Below the pieces are notes generated by a model. That model was not told the origin of the DNA, searched no databases, and saw only the letters and a list, made by a program, of their open reading frames with translations. Position numbers and translations under genes: made by a program. Of a stretch of 64,000 nucleotides of DNA, positions 27,552 through 36,315 are shown in pieces. Position 1 is the first letter of the stretch; the number at the start of each line of letters is the position of its first letter. The stretch lies in assembly GCA_964449305.1 (NCBI GenBank), contig CAYUYM010000002.1:1-64000 (forward strand), in the 5' to 3' direction. This DNA comes from CAYUYM01 sp964449305 (GTDB taxonomy: Bacteria; Bacteroidota; Ignavibacteria; SZUA-365; CAYQST01).

Positions 27552-28094
27552 ATGCCCATCACCACATCCGACTCCGTCCTCCTCATCATCGACATCCAGG
27601 GCCGGCTCGCCCGCATCGTCCAGGATTCCGAGAAGCTCATCTCCAACGTGCGCATCCTTGTGCAGGGCATGAAGATCCTTGGCGTGCCCGTCATCGTCAC
27701 CGAGCAGTATCCGCAGGGCCTCGGGCACACCGTGGACGAGATCGCCCAGGAACTCGATGGGATCGATGTCATCGAGAAATCCGCCTTCAGTTGCTGCGGC
27801 GAGCCGGCCTTCATGAGTGCCCTCGCCGGGCTCGGCCGCCCCAATGTGCTGATGTGCGGCATCGAAACGCATGTCTGCGTGTACCAGACGGCCCGGGACC
27901 TTGTGGCCGCGGGCTACACCCCCCACCTCATCACCGATGCCGTCTCCAGCCGCTTTGCGGAAAACCGGACGCTCGGCGTGCATCGCATCGAGATGCTCGG
28001 AGGCGTGCTCACCGGCATGGAGATGGCGCTCTTTGAGCTCCTCCATGAATCCGGCACGCCACAGTTCAAGGCGATTTCCCGCCTTGTGAAATGA
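27552..28094 (+). CDS. Isochorismatase-like cysteine hydrolase
   Basis: A 180-residue alpha/beta hydrolase of the isochorismatase/nicotinamidase superfamily. The catalytic triad is visible: Asp in LLIIDIQGRLA, Lys in VIEKSAFSCC and nucleophilic Cys in GIETHVCVYQTARDL. Small size, lack of a nicotinamidase metal site and the C-terminal SGTPQFKAISRLVK resemble YcaC/ISOC-type proteins whose substrates are unknown. A good ribosome site (AAGGAG, 27539-27544) precedes it. Expression ends at the double hairpin downstream. Confidence 0.85.
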   Translation: MPITTSDSVLLIIDIQGRLARIVQDSEKLISNVRILVQGMKILGVPVIVTEQYPQGLGHTVDEIAQELDGIDVIEKSAFSCCGEPAFMSALAGLGRPNVLMCGIETHVCVYQTARDLVAAGYTPHLITDAVSSRFAENRTLGVHRIEMLGGVLTGMEMALFELLHESGTPQFKAISRLVK

Positions 28095-28097
28095 CAA

Positions 28098-28117
28098 CGG
28101 GGCGCTGGTGCGCCCCG
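28098..28117 (+). terminator. Perfect 8-bp hairpin (first of a pair)
   Basis: CGGGGCGC, loop TGGT, GCGCCCCG, immediately after the hydrolase stop. No U-run follows, so it may be an RNA 3'-end protector or part of a two-hairpin termination unit with the next element. Confidence 0.5.
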
Positions 28118-28132
28118 GACATTGGAGGAAAC

Positions 28133-28168
28133 AAAAAAAAACGGGTTGATGCAGATCAACCCGTTTTT
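28133..28168 (+). terminator. Bidirectional intrinsic terminator
   Basis: Ten-base stem ACGGGTTGAT / ATCAACCCGT with a GCAG tetraloop (28141-28164), preceded by a run of A and followed by TTTTT. Because both flanks carry A/T tracts, it can stop transcription from the plus-strand hydrolase operon and from the convergent minus-strand M16 genes. Confidence 0.9.
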
Positions 28169-28200
28169 CGTGCAGCCTTGCGGATGTCACCCGATGGCGA

Positions 28201-30285
28201 TCACTTCTTGGTGAATGTCTCCGCCGGAGGATTCGTGTTGTGCTTGATCGAGGTGACGTCGATGTCGATCACAGCCTGGCCCACATTGAGGGACACCTTG
28301 AAGGGCACCTTCACCCCGTCCACATCGCGGTAGTCGGAGTAGCGTGTCTCGAGCGTCATCGTGCCCTCGGGCGTCGTCTGCACACGGTCCTCACCGAAGA
28401 GGAGCCAGGTGTTCGCGTCGATGAGCAGCGTCTGCCTGCCGTGTTTGCGCTCCACTTCGAGCACATACACCTTGGTGCCATTGATCTTGCGGATCACGGT
28501 GGCGTTCACCTTCCAACCCAGCTCCTTTGCACGGAACAGCGGCAGGAATTCAGCGTCCTCAAGCTCCTCGGCAAGTTCCTCGCCTTCCATGGTGTTGACG
28601 CGCGGACCGGCGGCGGTGACCACCCCCTTGCCATCGCACCATTTCTCCTGCGAGCCCATCATCTTCACGGTCATGTTCTCGTAGGAACGGTTCGGGCGGG
28701 CCTTCACTTCCTTGATCGTGCCCTCGATGGTCTGCGGACCGGCGGCGATCTTCACCGTGCCCTCCATCACGCGATCCTTGATCGCATTGACGGCGGCCTC
28801 GGTTCCGATGGCGGCAAGGTGCTTCTTCAGCAGCGTCTCACCATCGATGTCGGAGGCGATCGCAGACTCGATGGGCTTCATGTCGGTGTCGTATTCCTTC
28901 ACGTCACCGAAGGTTTCGAGCAGCGGCTTGATCACTGACCCGTCGCCCACGGCGGTGATGGCGACGTTGTCCGTGTTCCAGTACTTCTTTGCGGCCTTCT
29001 GGATGTCCTCGGCCGACACAGCCATGACCTTCGAGATGTAGGTCTTGTAGTAGTCCTTCGGCAGACCGTAGAGGTCGATGTCCTGCATGCGGCTCACCAC
29101 GCTCATGGGGCTTTCGAGGCTCAGCAGGAAGGTGCCGGCGAAGTACTGCTTGTGGCGGTCCAGCTCCTCGGCCGGGACGGGTTCGGTCTGCATGCGCTTC
29201 ATCTCACCCAGGGTCTCGACGATGGCGGAGTCCGTGGCGATGCGGCGCACCGATGCGGAGGCCTCCCAGAGGCCGCCCATCTTGCGCGAGTCGAGGCTGC
29301 TGTAGGCGCCATAGGTGAAGGCGCGCTTTTCGCGGAGGTTCTGGAACAGCCGTCCGCTGAAGCCGCCGCCGAGGATGGAGTTCGCAAGGCGCAGCGTGGG
29401 GTTGTCGGCATCCTTGCGCTTCAGGCCGGTGGTGACGATGCACATCTCGGTCTGGCTCTGCGTGGTGCCGAGATCCACGAGGTGCACACCCTTGCCCTTG
29501 ATCGGCTTGATGGCCGGGAGGTTGACCGACGGAAGCGAGCCGCCCTGCCAGGCGCCGAAGTACTTCTTCACGAGGGGCATGATCTCCTCGGGCGTCACAT
29601 CACCCACGATCGCGAGGCTCGCATTGGCGGGGATGAAGTAGGTCTTGTGGAAGTTCACGATGTCGTCGCGCGTGATCGCATTGGTGGACTCCTCGGTCCC
29701 GAAGTTCGCATACGGGTGTCCGGCGTAGGCCACGGTGATCTTCAGGCGGTCCGAGATCGCCCCCGGGTCCTTCTTCTCGGACTTGAGACCCGAAAGCGTC
29801 TGCTTCTTCAGCTTGTCGATCTCGTCCTGCGGGAAGGTGGGGTTGAAGAGCGCGTCGGTCATGAGGTCGAGGATCTTCTCGGTGTGCTTCTTGAGGCCGC
29901 TTCCGAAGAACGACATCTGATCGTCGGCGGCTGATGCGCCGACATTGACGCCGATCATGTCGCCCTCCCTGGCGAACTGCAGGGACGAGCGCGTCTTTGT
30001 GCCCTTGGTCATGAGGTCGGTGGTGAAGGATGCGACACCCGACTTGCCGGCGCCGTCGTTCTCCGAACCGGATTTGATCATGAGGCGGAAGGTGACGACG
30101 GGCTGTGAGTGGTTGGAGATGAGGAGCACCTTGAGGCCGTTTCCGAGCCGTTCCTCCTGGTAGTCCGGGAAGGCGGCCTGGGGGGCGGGGCCAGCGGGTG
30201 GCTGCTTGGTGCGGTCGATCTGTGCAAGAAGGGAACCCGTGCAGAACAGGGTGACAATGGCGAGGGTGATGATTCTGGTTTTCAT
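28201..30285 (-). CDS. M16 peptidase-like subunit (lacking HxxEH) with C-terminal lipoprotein-like beta domain
   Basis: A 694-residue exported protein (signal peptide IITLAIVTLFCTGSLLAQ). Residues ~35-450 are two M16 halves (LGNGLKVLLISNHSQPVV; IVGDVTPEEIMPLVKKYFG; NSILGGGFSGRLFQNLREKRAFTY), but where active M16 enzymes have HxxEH this one reads GVASFTTDLM, so it should be the non-catalytic partner providing the R/Y substrate-binding half. The last ~200 residues form a beta-rich domain like outer-membrane lipoprotein carriers (GTKVYVLEVERKHGRQ; TRYSDYRDVDGVKVPFKV). It follows the catalytic M16 gene by 14 bp. RBS GGAG supports 30285. Confidence 0.85.
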   Translation of the reverse strand: MKTRIITLAIVTLFCTGSLLAQIDRTKQPPAGPAPQAAFPDYQEERLGNGLKVLLISNHSQPVVTFRLMIKSGSENDGAGKSGVASFTTDLMTKGTKTRSSLQFAREGDMIGVNVGASAADDQMSFFGSGLKKHTEKILDLMTDALFNPTFPQDEIDKLKKQTLSGLKSEKKDPGAISDRLKITVAYAGHPYANFGTEESTNAITRDDIVNFHKTYFIPANASLAIVGDVTPEEIMPLVKKYFGAWQGGSLPSVNLPAIKPIKGKGVHLVDLGTTQSQTEMCIVTTGLKRKDADNPTLRLANSILGGGFSGRLFQNLREKRAFTYGAYSSLDSRKMGGLWEASASVRRIATDSAIVETLGEMKRMQTEPVPAEELDRHKQYFAGTFLLSLESPMSVVSRMQDIDLYGLPKDYYKTYISKVMAVSAEDIQKAAKKYWNTDNVAITAVGDGSVIKPLLETFGDVKEYDTDMKPIESAIASDIDGETLLKKHLAAIGTEAAVNAIKDRVMEGTVKIAAGPQTIEGTIKEVKARPNRSYENMTVKMMGSQEKWCDGKGVVTAAGPRVNTMEGEELAEELEDAEFLPLFRAKELGWKVNATVIRKINGTKVYVLEVERKHGRQTLLIDANTWLLFGEDRVQTTPEGTMTLETRYSDYRDVDGVKVPFKVSLNVGQAVIDIDVTSIKHNTNPPAETFTKK

Positions 30286-30299
30286 GGCTGGTGCTCCGT

Positions 30300-31643
30300 T
30301 CAATTCTCGTTGGCCTTGTCATCCTGCTGCATCACCGTGTAGAGCACGGTGTTCATGCGCGCAGGTTTCAGGTAGGTGTTCGCGACGCGCTTGATGTCGT
30401 CACGCGTCACCGCCATGTACTTCCTGTACTCCTCGTTGACGAGCTTCGTGTCGCCATAGAACAGGGAGGCACGGGCGAGCTCGCCGAGCTTGCCGTCGAG
30501 CGACATGAACTTCTGGGCGAACTCCGCCTCCTTGTTGTTGCGGGCCTTCTGGAACTCCTCCTCGGTCACGCCGTTGGCGAGCACCTTGTCGAGCTCGTCC
30601 TTGATGGTCGTGCGGATCTTGTCCATCTCCACGCCCTGGTTGGCGATGCAGAAGAAGGCGAAGAGGCCGGATTTTTCGAGCGCAAAGGGGAAGGCCCCTG
30701 CCTGGATGGCGAGCTGGTCCTGATCCACCAGCCGCTGGTAGAGCCGCGAGCTGCGACCGTTCGAGAGGATGTCGGAAAGGAATTCGAGCGCGTAGGCATC
30801 CTTGTGACGCTGGCCCACGGTGAGGTAGGACTCGATGATCGCGGGGAGCGGCGTCATCTTCTCCTCCACCGTCATCTCACGCGACTCCTTCTGCTCGGGG
30901 ATCACCACGGGGATGCGCTTCGGCGCGGTGCCGGCGGGAATGGGTTCGAAGTAGTCCTTGATCCACTTCTTCGTCTGGGCGATGTCGAGATCGCCGCCCA
31001 CCACCAGGCAGGCATTCTTCGGGATGTAGAACTTCGAATGGAAATCGAGGAACTGCTGTGTCGATGCCTTGTTGATGTGTTCCGGTGTGCCGATCGGCGT
31101 CCACTGGTACTGCGTGCCCTTGAAGGTGGACTTGAACAGGTTGTCCATGAGCGTGCCGTAGGGACGGCCCTCATAGCGCTGTTTCAGCTCCTCCTTCACC
31201 ACCTTGCGCTGCGTCTCGATGCCGATGGAATCGATCACGAGGCTCATCATGCGCTCGGATTCCATCCACAGGGCGAGCTGCAACTGGTGGATGGGGACCT
31301 TGATGTAGAAGTCGGTCTGGTCGAACGAGGTCGAGGCATTGAACTGGCCACCGGCCGCGGTGATCAGTTTGTCGAGCGTGCCACGCTTGATGTTTGCCGT
31401 GCCCTCGAACATGAGGTGCTCGAAGAAGTGGGCGAAGCCCGTCATGTTCGGGTCCTCATCCTTCGATCCGACCTTGTAGAGCAGGTAGGTCATCGCGGTC
31501 GGCGCCGTCCTGTCGGTGTGCAGGATCACGGTGAGACCGTTCTTCAGCTTGTACTCCTCGTACTTGATCGGGTTGAAGCTCTGTGCCATGAGGCTGGCAG
31601 AGCACGCCACGAGCAAGACGACGAGCAGTTTCAGTGCTTTCAT
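30300..31643 (-). CDS. Catalytic M16 zinc metallopeptidase (periplasmic)
   Basis: A 447-residue exported peptidase. Signal peptide LLVVLLVACSASLMAQ; zinc site HFFEHLMFEG (the inverted HxxEH), with the distal Glu in VKEELKQRYE. The second half contains LSNGRSSRLYQRLVDQDQLA. It should cleave peptides or misfolded proteins in the periplasm together with the inactive partner encoded 14 bp downstream. Start 31643 has AGGA upstream. A common paired arrangement in FCB bacteria. Confidence 0.92.
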   Translation of the reverse strand: MKALKLLVVLLVACSASLMAQSFNPIKYEEYKLKNGLTVILHTDRTAPTAMTYLLYKVGSKDEDPNMTGFAHFFEHLMFEGTANIKRGTLDKLITAAGGQFNASTSFDQTDFYIKVPIHQLQLALWMESERMMSLVIDSIGIETQRKVVKEELKQRYEGRPYGTLMDNLFKSTFKGTQYQWTPIGTPEHINKASTQQFLDFHSKFYIPKNACLVVGGDLDIAQTKKWIKDYFEPIPAGTAPKRIPVVIPEQKESREMTVEEKMTPLPAIIESYLTVGQRHKDAYALEFLSDILSNGRSSRLYQRLVDQDQLAIQAGAFPFALEKSGLFAFFCIANQGVEMDKIRTTIKDELDKVLANGVTEEEFQKARNNKEAEFAQKFMSLDGKLGELARASLFYGDTKLVNEEYRKYMAVTRDDIKRVANTYLKPARMNTVLYTVMQQDDKANEN

Positions 31644-31716
31644 GCGTACGTCCTGAATGGTGAAGGGTGTATGGGGAAAAGACAATGTCCGGATGATGGG
31701 ATGGTGGCGACAGGGG

Positions 31717-32394
31717 TCATGCCGTGGCGGTTCCTCCGCCGTGTGCGGGCACACCGGCAAGCTCCGGGAGCCCGGGCAGCTCGCTGATGTCATGCACAAT
31801 CATGTCGGCAGCCTGGAGATACTCGCGGCCGAGCGTGGTCTCCACGGCGATGCAGCGCATGCCGGCGTTCTTCGCGGCCTCGATGCCGAGCGGGGCGTTT
31901 TCGATCACCACGCACTGCTCACGCGTGAGCCCCAGGTGCTCCATCGCCGCGAGATAGCCGTCGGGAAAGGGCTTCGAGCGCTTCACCTCGTCGCCGGTGA
32001 TGAGGAAGTCGAAGTGCGCCATCTCATCGGCTCCAAGGGCGTTCTGCATGTTCTTGAGCGCCGAGGCCGTGACGAGCGCCGTGCGGTAACCGCGGGCCCT
32101 CAGCGTGCGGATCACCGGAAAGGCGTTGGGGTAGGTCGTGGTCTGCACAATGGAACGGAAGTACCGGCGCTTCGTGTCGATGAAGTTCTCCCATTCGCTC
32201 TCCGGCAGCGTCACCCCTGCCTCCGCGATCAGCAGCGGCAGCACATCGCGGGAGTTGCGTCCCTCATGCAGGAGGATCGAGTGCTCGGATACGCTTCCAC
32301 CAAGCTGGCGGAACATGTGGTCCCATGCCAGCCAGTGGTAATGAAGGGTGTCGACAATGATTCCGTCGAGATCGAAGAGAACGGCGTGGATCAT
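31717..32394 (-). CDS. HAD-superfamily hydrolase (beta-phosphoglucomutase-like)
   Basis: A 225-residue cytosolic HAD phosphatase/mutase of the IA subgroup. Motif I is VLFDLDGIIVDT, motif II LVTAS, motif III KRSKPFPDGY, motif IV VIENAPLGIEAAKNAGM; the cap is helical, as in beta-phosphoglucomutases. Substrate cannot be told apart from sugar-phosphate phosphatases. Start MIHAVLF at 32394 chosen because the domain begins there. Transcribed with the M16 genes (73 bp gap). Confidence 0.85.
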   Translation of the reverse strand: MIHAVLFDLDGIIVDTLHYHWLAWDHMFRQLGGSVSEHSILLHEGRNSRDVLPLLIAEAGVTLPESEWENFIDTKRRYFRSIVQTTTYPNAFPVIRTLRARGYRTALVTASALKNMQNALGADEMAHFDFLITGDEVKRSKPFPDGYLAAMEHLGLTREQCVVIENAPLGIEAAKNAGMRCIAVETTLGREYLQAADMIVHDISELPGLPELAGVPAHGGGTATA

Positions 32395-32544
32395 GGGCGT
32401 GTGTACGGCTGTGAGGGAGGCGGGTTTCAATAATACGCGACAAAATCGCGTCGCGTTCATGACAGCATCAAATATAGCGATTTCCCTTCACGCTTGTGTG
32501 CCGAACCACGCCGCCACCCCACCGGCGCATGCCGCGGGGCCGAC

Positions 32545-34851
32545 TCAGAATTCCGCGGCGATCCCGATGCTCGGAAGGATGCCGATGGATGCCGAGGCAT
32601 TCTCCACACGGTTGTTGCGTACGTCCCAGCGGTCACCCTGGATGTTCTTCCGGTTGTAGACGTTCTGCACGTCGATGTAGGTGATGAGGTTCCACGATGT
32701 GAAATTCCAGCGCCGGTCCACACGCAGGTCGAGCGTGTGGAACGCCGGCAGCCGCCCGCTGTTGAAGCGCGAATAATCCCGCTGCCCCGTCGGCAGGAAG
32801 GGCGTGGTGGGCCCTCCCGTGGCGAAACGGAACTTCATGCTGAACTCCCAGGCGTCGTCGAGGCGCCAGCCGCCGGAGAGGTTGGCAATGATGCGCTGAT
32901 CAAAGGCACCCGGCCGCTCCACGCCGTCGAGGGCGGTGAAGTCCGTGCGGTTCCAGGAGATGCTGAGGATGCCGTAGCACGGGATCTCCGAGAGCCTCTT
33001 CTGCACCAGCAGCTCCACGCCTCGGGAGATGCCGCTCCCATCGCTGATGAGCGGATCGAATCCGAAGGAGGCGAAGTCCTCCTCCGCACCGCCGTAACCC
33101 GCTCCGGTGTTCGCGAGCACGAGCCAGGGTTTGTCCACACTCGCCGGGTAATCGGCATACTGCTTCACATAGCCCTCGAGCCGCACCTTGGTGTCGGGGC
33201 GCAGCAGATGCTCGAAACCGAGGACGGCCTGGTTGACGCGCACAAAATCCAGACGGCGGTTCACGGCGTTGGAGGTGAGCCAGATGTAGGACGGCGCCTG
33301 GTGATACACACCGCCGGAGAGCGACACGCTGCTCTCCTGCGTCATCTGCCAGGAGAGGGCGAGGCGCGGGCTGAAGACGAGGGGGTTGTCGATCATGGAG
33401 AAGTGATCCACCCGTGCACCGGCGGTGACGCGCACGCGATCCATCACCTGCTGCGCCACCTGGACGTAGGCCGCGAGCTTGAACGCCGTGGTGTCCCAGG
33501 TCCGGGCGAAGGGCTGCATGCGCTTGTACACCGCGGTCGTGTCGAGGTCGAGCACGCCGTCGATGCGGCCCAGCCTGCTGCTGGCGCCGAAGGAGAGTTC
33601 CGTGGTCTTCGCCACCTGGAACACGCCATCCATGCGCAGGATGGTCTCCGCCTCGCGGGAGTCCGACGTGAAGATGGGTGTGAGAAGCGAATCGGTCTGG
33701 AGGTAGCTGTAGTCCACCATGGTGCGCCCGAGGGCGAAGGTGAGGAAGCCGCTGGAGATCAGATGCCGCCAGGAGATGTTGGAAATGTACTGGTCCTGCG
33801 AGCTGCCCAGGATCCGGGAGTTCGAGAAGCGCTTGTCCTCCGTGTCATTGAAGAAGCGCACCTTGTCCAACGCGCCGATGGTGAAGAAGGAGACCTCGTT
33901 GTCGGAATCGATCGACATGGTGGCCTTGCCCAGGAAGTCCCAGTACTCCGGCACGAAGCCGAAGCCCGCGGCCTTGAAGATGAAGTCGAGATAACTCCGG
34001 CGTGCGGAGAGCAGGAAGGAGCCGCGCTCGCCGATCGGGCCCTCGGCGTTCACACCGAACTGGGAGGCGCTGACCAGGAGCTTGCCGCCGAGCCTGTCGT
34101 TGCGGCCATCCCTGAGATCGATGGTGAGCACCGACGAGAGCTTGTCACCATAACGGGCGCCGAAGCCGCCGGTGGAGAAGGTGACGTCGCGGATGAAGTC
34201 GAGGTTCACAAAGCTCAGCGGGCCGCCCGTGGCGCCCTGCGTCCCGAAGTGGTTGATGTTCGGCGTCTCGAGACCGTCGATCACGTAGAGGTTCTCCGAG
34301 GCGGCGCCGCCCCGCACGATGAGGTCGTTGCGCCCGGCGGAGACCTGCACCACACCCGGCAGGACGGAAATGGCGCGGATCACATCCTCCTGACCACCCG
34401 GGGCGCGCCGGATCTCCTCGTTGCTCAGCGACTGTGCGCTGACCTGCAGGTCGGTGTTCTGCCGGAAATAGTCCGCCTCCACCACCACGGTGCCGAGGTC
34501 GATGGTGGTGGGTTGCAGCGGCACGGCGATCTGGCTCTGGCGGCCCGATCCCACGCTCACATCCGTCACGATCATGGGTTTGTAGCCGAGCAGAGAGGCC
34601 TGCACCCGGTAGGTCCCGGGGGCGACGGCACGCAGCGTGAAATGCCCCTCGATGTCAGTGGCCGTGCCGATGGCCGTGCCCGGAATGGTGACCGCCGCGC
34701 CGATGAGCGGCTCCTTCGTCACCGCGTCGAACACGTGGCCGGTGATGGATCCCGTGGCGCCCCTGTCCGCCTGCGCAGACGCTCCGGCGCTCATGACCAT
34801 GGTCAACAGGGTGAGGAGAAGATGATGCTGGATGAATCGATGGGTGTTCAT
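32545..34851 (-). CDS. TonB-dependent outer-membrane receptor
   Basis: A 768-residue outer-membrane transporter. Order: signal peptide (LLLTLLTMVMSAGASAQ), CarboxypepD_reg-like domain (ITGHVFDAVTKEPLIGAAVTI, residues ~35-110), plug (APGGQEDVIRAISVLPGVVQV; RGGAASENLYVIDGLE) and a 22-strand barrel to the C-terminus. The N-terminal beta domain is typical of FCB receptors. No neighbour identifies the ligand. Its own promoter must lie in 34852-35130, shared with the divergent glycosyltransferase operon, so joint phosphate control is conceivable but unproven. Confidence 0.92.
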   Translation of the reverse strand: MNTHRFIQHHLLLTLLTMVMSAGASAQADRGATGSITGHVFDAVTKEPLIGAAVTIPGTAIGTATDIEGHFTLRAVAPGTYRVQASLLGYKPMIVTDVSVGSGRQSQIAVPLQPTTIDLGTVVVEADYFRQNTDLQVSAQSLSNEEIRRAPGGQEDVIRAISVLPGVVQVSAGRNDLIVRGGAASENLYVIDGLETPNINHFGTQGATGGPLSFVNLDFIRDVTFSTGGFGARYGDKLSSVLTIDLRDGRNDRLGGKLLVSASQFGVNAEGPIGERGSFLLSARRSYLDFIFKAAGFGFVPEYWDFLGKATMSIDSDNEVSFFTIGALDKVRFFNDTEDKRFSNSRILGSSQDQYISNISWRHLISSGFLTFALGRTMVDYSYLQTDSLLTPIFTSDSREAETILRMDGVFQVAKTTELSFGASSRLGRIDGVLDLDTTAVYKRMQPFARTWDTTAFKLAAYVQVAQQVMDRVRVTAGARVDHFSMIDNPLVFSPRLALSWQMTQESSVSLSGGVYHQAPSYIWLTSNAVNRRLDFVRVNQAVLGFEHLLRPDTKVRLEGYVKQYADYPASVDKPWLVLANTGAGYGGAEEDFASFGFDPLISDGSGISRGVELLVQKRLSEIPCYGILSISWNRTDFTALDGVERPGAFDQRIIANLSGGWRLDDAWEFSMKFRFATGGPTTPFLPTGQRDYSRFNSGRLPAFHTLDLRVDRRWNFTSWNLITYIDVQNVYNRKNIQGDRWDVRNNRVENASASIGILPSIGIAAEF

Positions 34852-35050
34852 GCCTATCCATGGTTTGTGACACGGCTGCGCCCCCTGTGCGGGACGATTC
34901 GTGTACCTACAACGTTTTCCGTGTTTCCGTGGTTCCTTGTGTGGCGTGCGTCCGCTTCAGGCACACGTGCGGGCAGCGTGCCGCAGCGGGGCAGTGCAAT
35001 GTACCCAACCCTGGGATGCCATGCGCCATGAAGGGGACATGCATGAGGAT

Positions 35051-35106
35051 GTAACACAAACTTCACACGCCGGTAACACCAGCGTAACATGCTGATGCGA
35101 GCTTTG
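35051..35106 (+). promoter_or_regulatory. Pho-box-like array of four 7-mers with 11-bp period plus -7-like element
   Basis: GTAACAC (35051), TTCACAC (35062), GTAACAC (35073) and GTAACAT (35084) recur every 11 bp, the geometry of PhoB/PhoP Pho boxes (7-bp direct repeats, 4-bp spacers). GAGCTTTG at 35099-35106 fits the -7 consensus TAnnTTTG except its first base. The start codon of the glycosyltransferase is 25 bp further on. Repeats are seen directly; regulator identity is inference. Confidence 0.6.
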
Positions 35107-35130
35107 TGCATCACAGAAAAAGGACCGCGC

Positions 35131-36315
35131 ATGAAAATCGCCTATGTCAATGCCAGTCTCCGGGTCGGTCAGGATGGCGTCAGCCGTGTCGTTCATACGA
35201 TGATCTCCGGGGCACGTGCGCGGGGACATGAGGTTGCCGGGATCACGGCCTCCGAACCGCTGGGAGCCGTGGACTACCCCATCTGCCGTGTCCCCTCCAT
35301 GGCGTTTCCGCTCCAGAAGAACTACCGCATCGCCTTTCCCGGATACCTCCAGTTCCGGAGCTTTCTGGACACGTTCCAACCGGACATGCTCCATCTCAAC
35401 AGTCCATGCACCCTGGGGTTCAGCGCTGTGAAGTATGCCGAAGCGTACGGTGTCCCGGTGGTCGCCACGTACCATACGCACTTCCCCTCGTATCCGCAGT
35501 ACTACAAGCTCAAGCGCTTCGAGCATGTTGCGTGGCGCATATCCCGGCATTTCTACAATGGGGTGGATCGGACCTTCATCCCGACAATGCCCATCCTCCA
35601 CGAGCTCGAGGCCCATGGCCTGGACCGTCTGGAATACCTGCCCAATGGTGTCGACACCACGGCCTTCAATCCCGCCTGGAGATCACATGCATGGCGGAGA
35701 CAGTTCGGCGAACGGGATGTTCCGATTGTGCTGTTTGTCAGCCGCCTGATGTGGGAGAAGAACCTGTCCGTGCTTGTGGAGACCTACAAGCGCCTGCGCG
35801 CGACACACGGCGACGGGTTCCACATGGTGATTGTCGGGACGGGGCACGCCCGGCAGGAACTGGAGGCGATGATGCCCGGAGCCCACTTCCTCGGGTATCA
35901 GCATGGCCGCGATCTGGCGACGAGCTATGCCTCGTCCGATGTGTTCGTGTTTCCCTCGACCACGGAGACCTTCGGTCTCGTGACACTGGAGGCGATGGCG
36001 TCAGGTGTTGCCCCGGTGGCTGCCGCCGCCGGCGGCGCTCTGGAACTCATCCAGCCTGATGTATCGGGCCTGCTGGCCGAGCCGTTCAACATCGACGATC
36101 TCACGCGGCGGGTCTCATGGCTGCTGTCCCATCCCGAATATTGTCGCACCATTGGAGAAAATGCCCTTGCCCGAGCGCGTCACTATGGTTGGGAGAGAAT
36201 CCTCGACCAGCTCTTTGCCACCTATGACCACGTCATCGAGGATGTGCGGAATGGGCGTGCCAGATCCGGCCACCGGAGAAGGCGGCCTGCCGCCCTTGCC
36301 ATCGAGGCTGCATGA
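35131..36315 (+). CDS. GT4-family glycosyltransferase (lipid glycosyltransferase candidate)
   Basis: A 394-residue GT-B enzyme of family 4. N-terminal acceptor domain (MKIAYVNASLRVGQDGVSRV; TYHTHFPSYPQYY) and C-terminal donor domain with FVSRLMWEKNLSVLVE, the EX7E motif (STTETFGLVTLEAMASG) and LLAEPFNIDDL. Relatives include mannosyltransferases and diacylglycerol glucosyltransferases. The AAGGA ribosome site supports 35131. It leads an operon with a phosphodiesterase and a HAD phosphatase behind Pho-like repeats, which suggests synthesis of a phosphorus-free glycolipid under phosphate limitation (inference). The 3' end overlaps the next gene by about 65 bp. Confidence 0.82.
   Translation: MKIAYVNASLRVGQDGVSRVVHTMISGARARGHEVAGITASEPLGAVDYPICRVPSMAFPLQKNYRIAFPGYLQFRSFLDTFQPDMLHLNSPCTLGFSAVKYAEAYGVPVVATYHTHFPSYPQYYKLKRFEHVAWRISRHFYNGVDRTFIPTMPILHELEAHGLDRLEYLPNGVDTTAFNPAWRSHAWRRQFGERDVPIVLFVSRLMWEKNLSVLVETYKRLRATHGDGFHMVIVGTGHARQELEAMMPGAHFLGYQHGRDLATSYASSDVFVFPSTTETFGLVTLEAMASGVAPVAAAAGGALELIQPDVSGLLAEPFNIDDLTRRVSWLLSHPEYCRTIGENALARARHYGWERILDQLFATYDHVIEDVRNGRARSGHRRRRPAALAIEAA

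Noticed and set aside
32494..35031. 845-codon plus-strand frame opposite the TonB receptor
   Set aside because: Antisense shadow of a clear TonB receptor; composition is His/Glu/Arg-rich with no domain.
35051..35090. Short 11-bp tandem repeats as a CRISPR fragment or minisatellite
   Set aside because: Units are only 7 conserved bases with 4-base spacers just before an operon, which fits an operator and not a CRISPR array.
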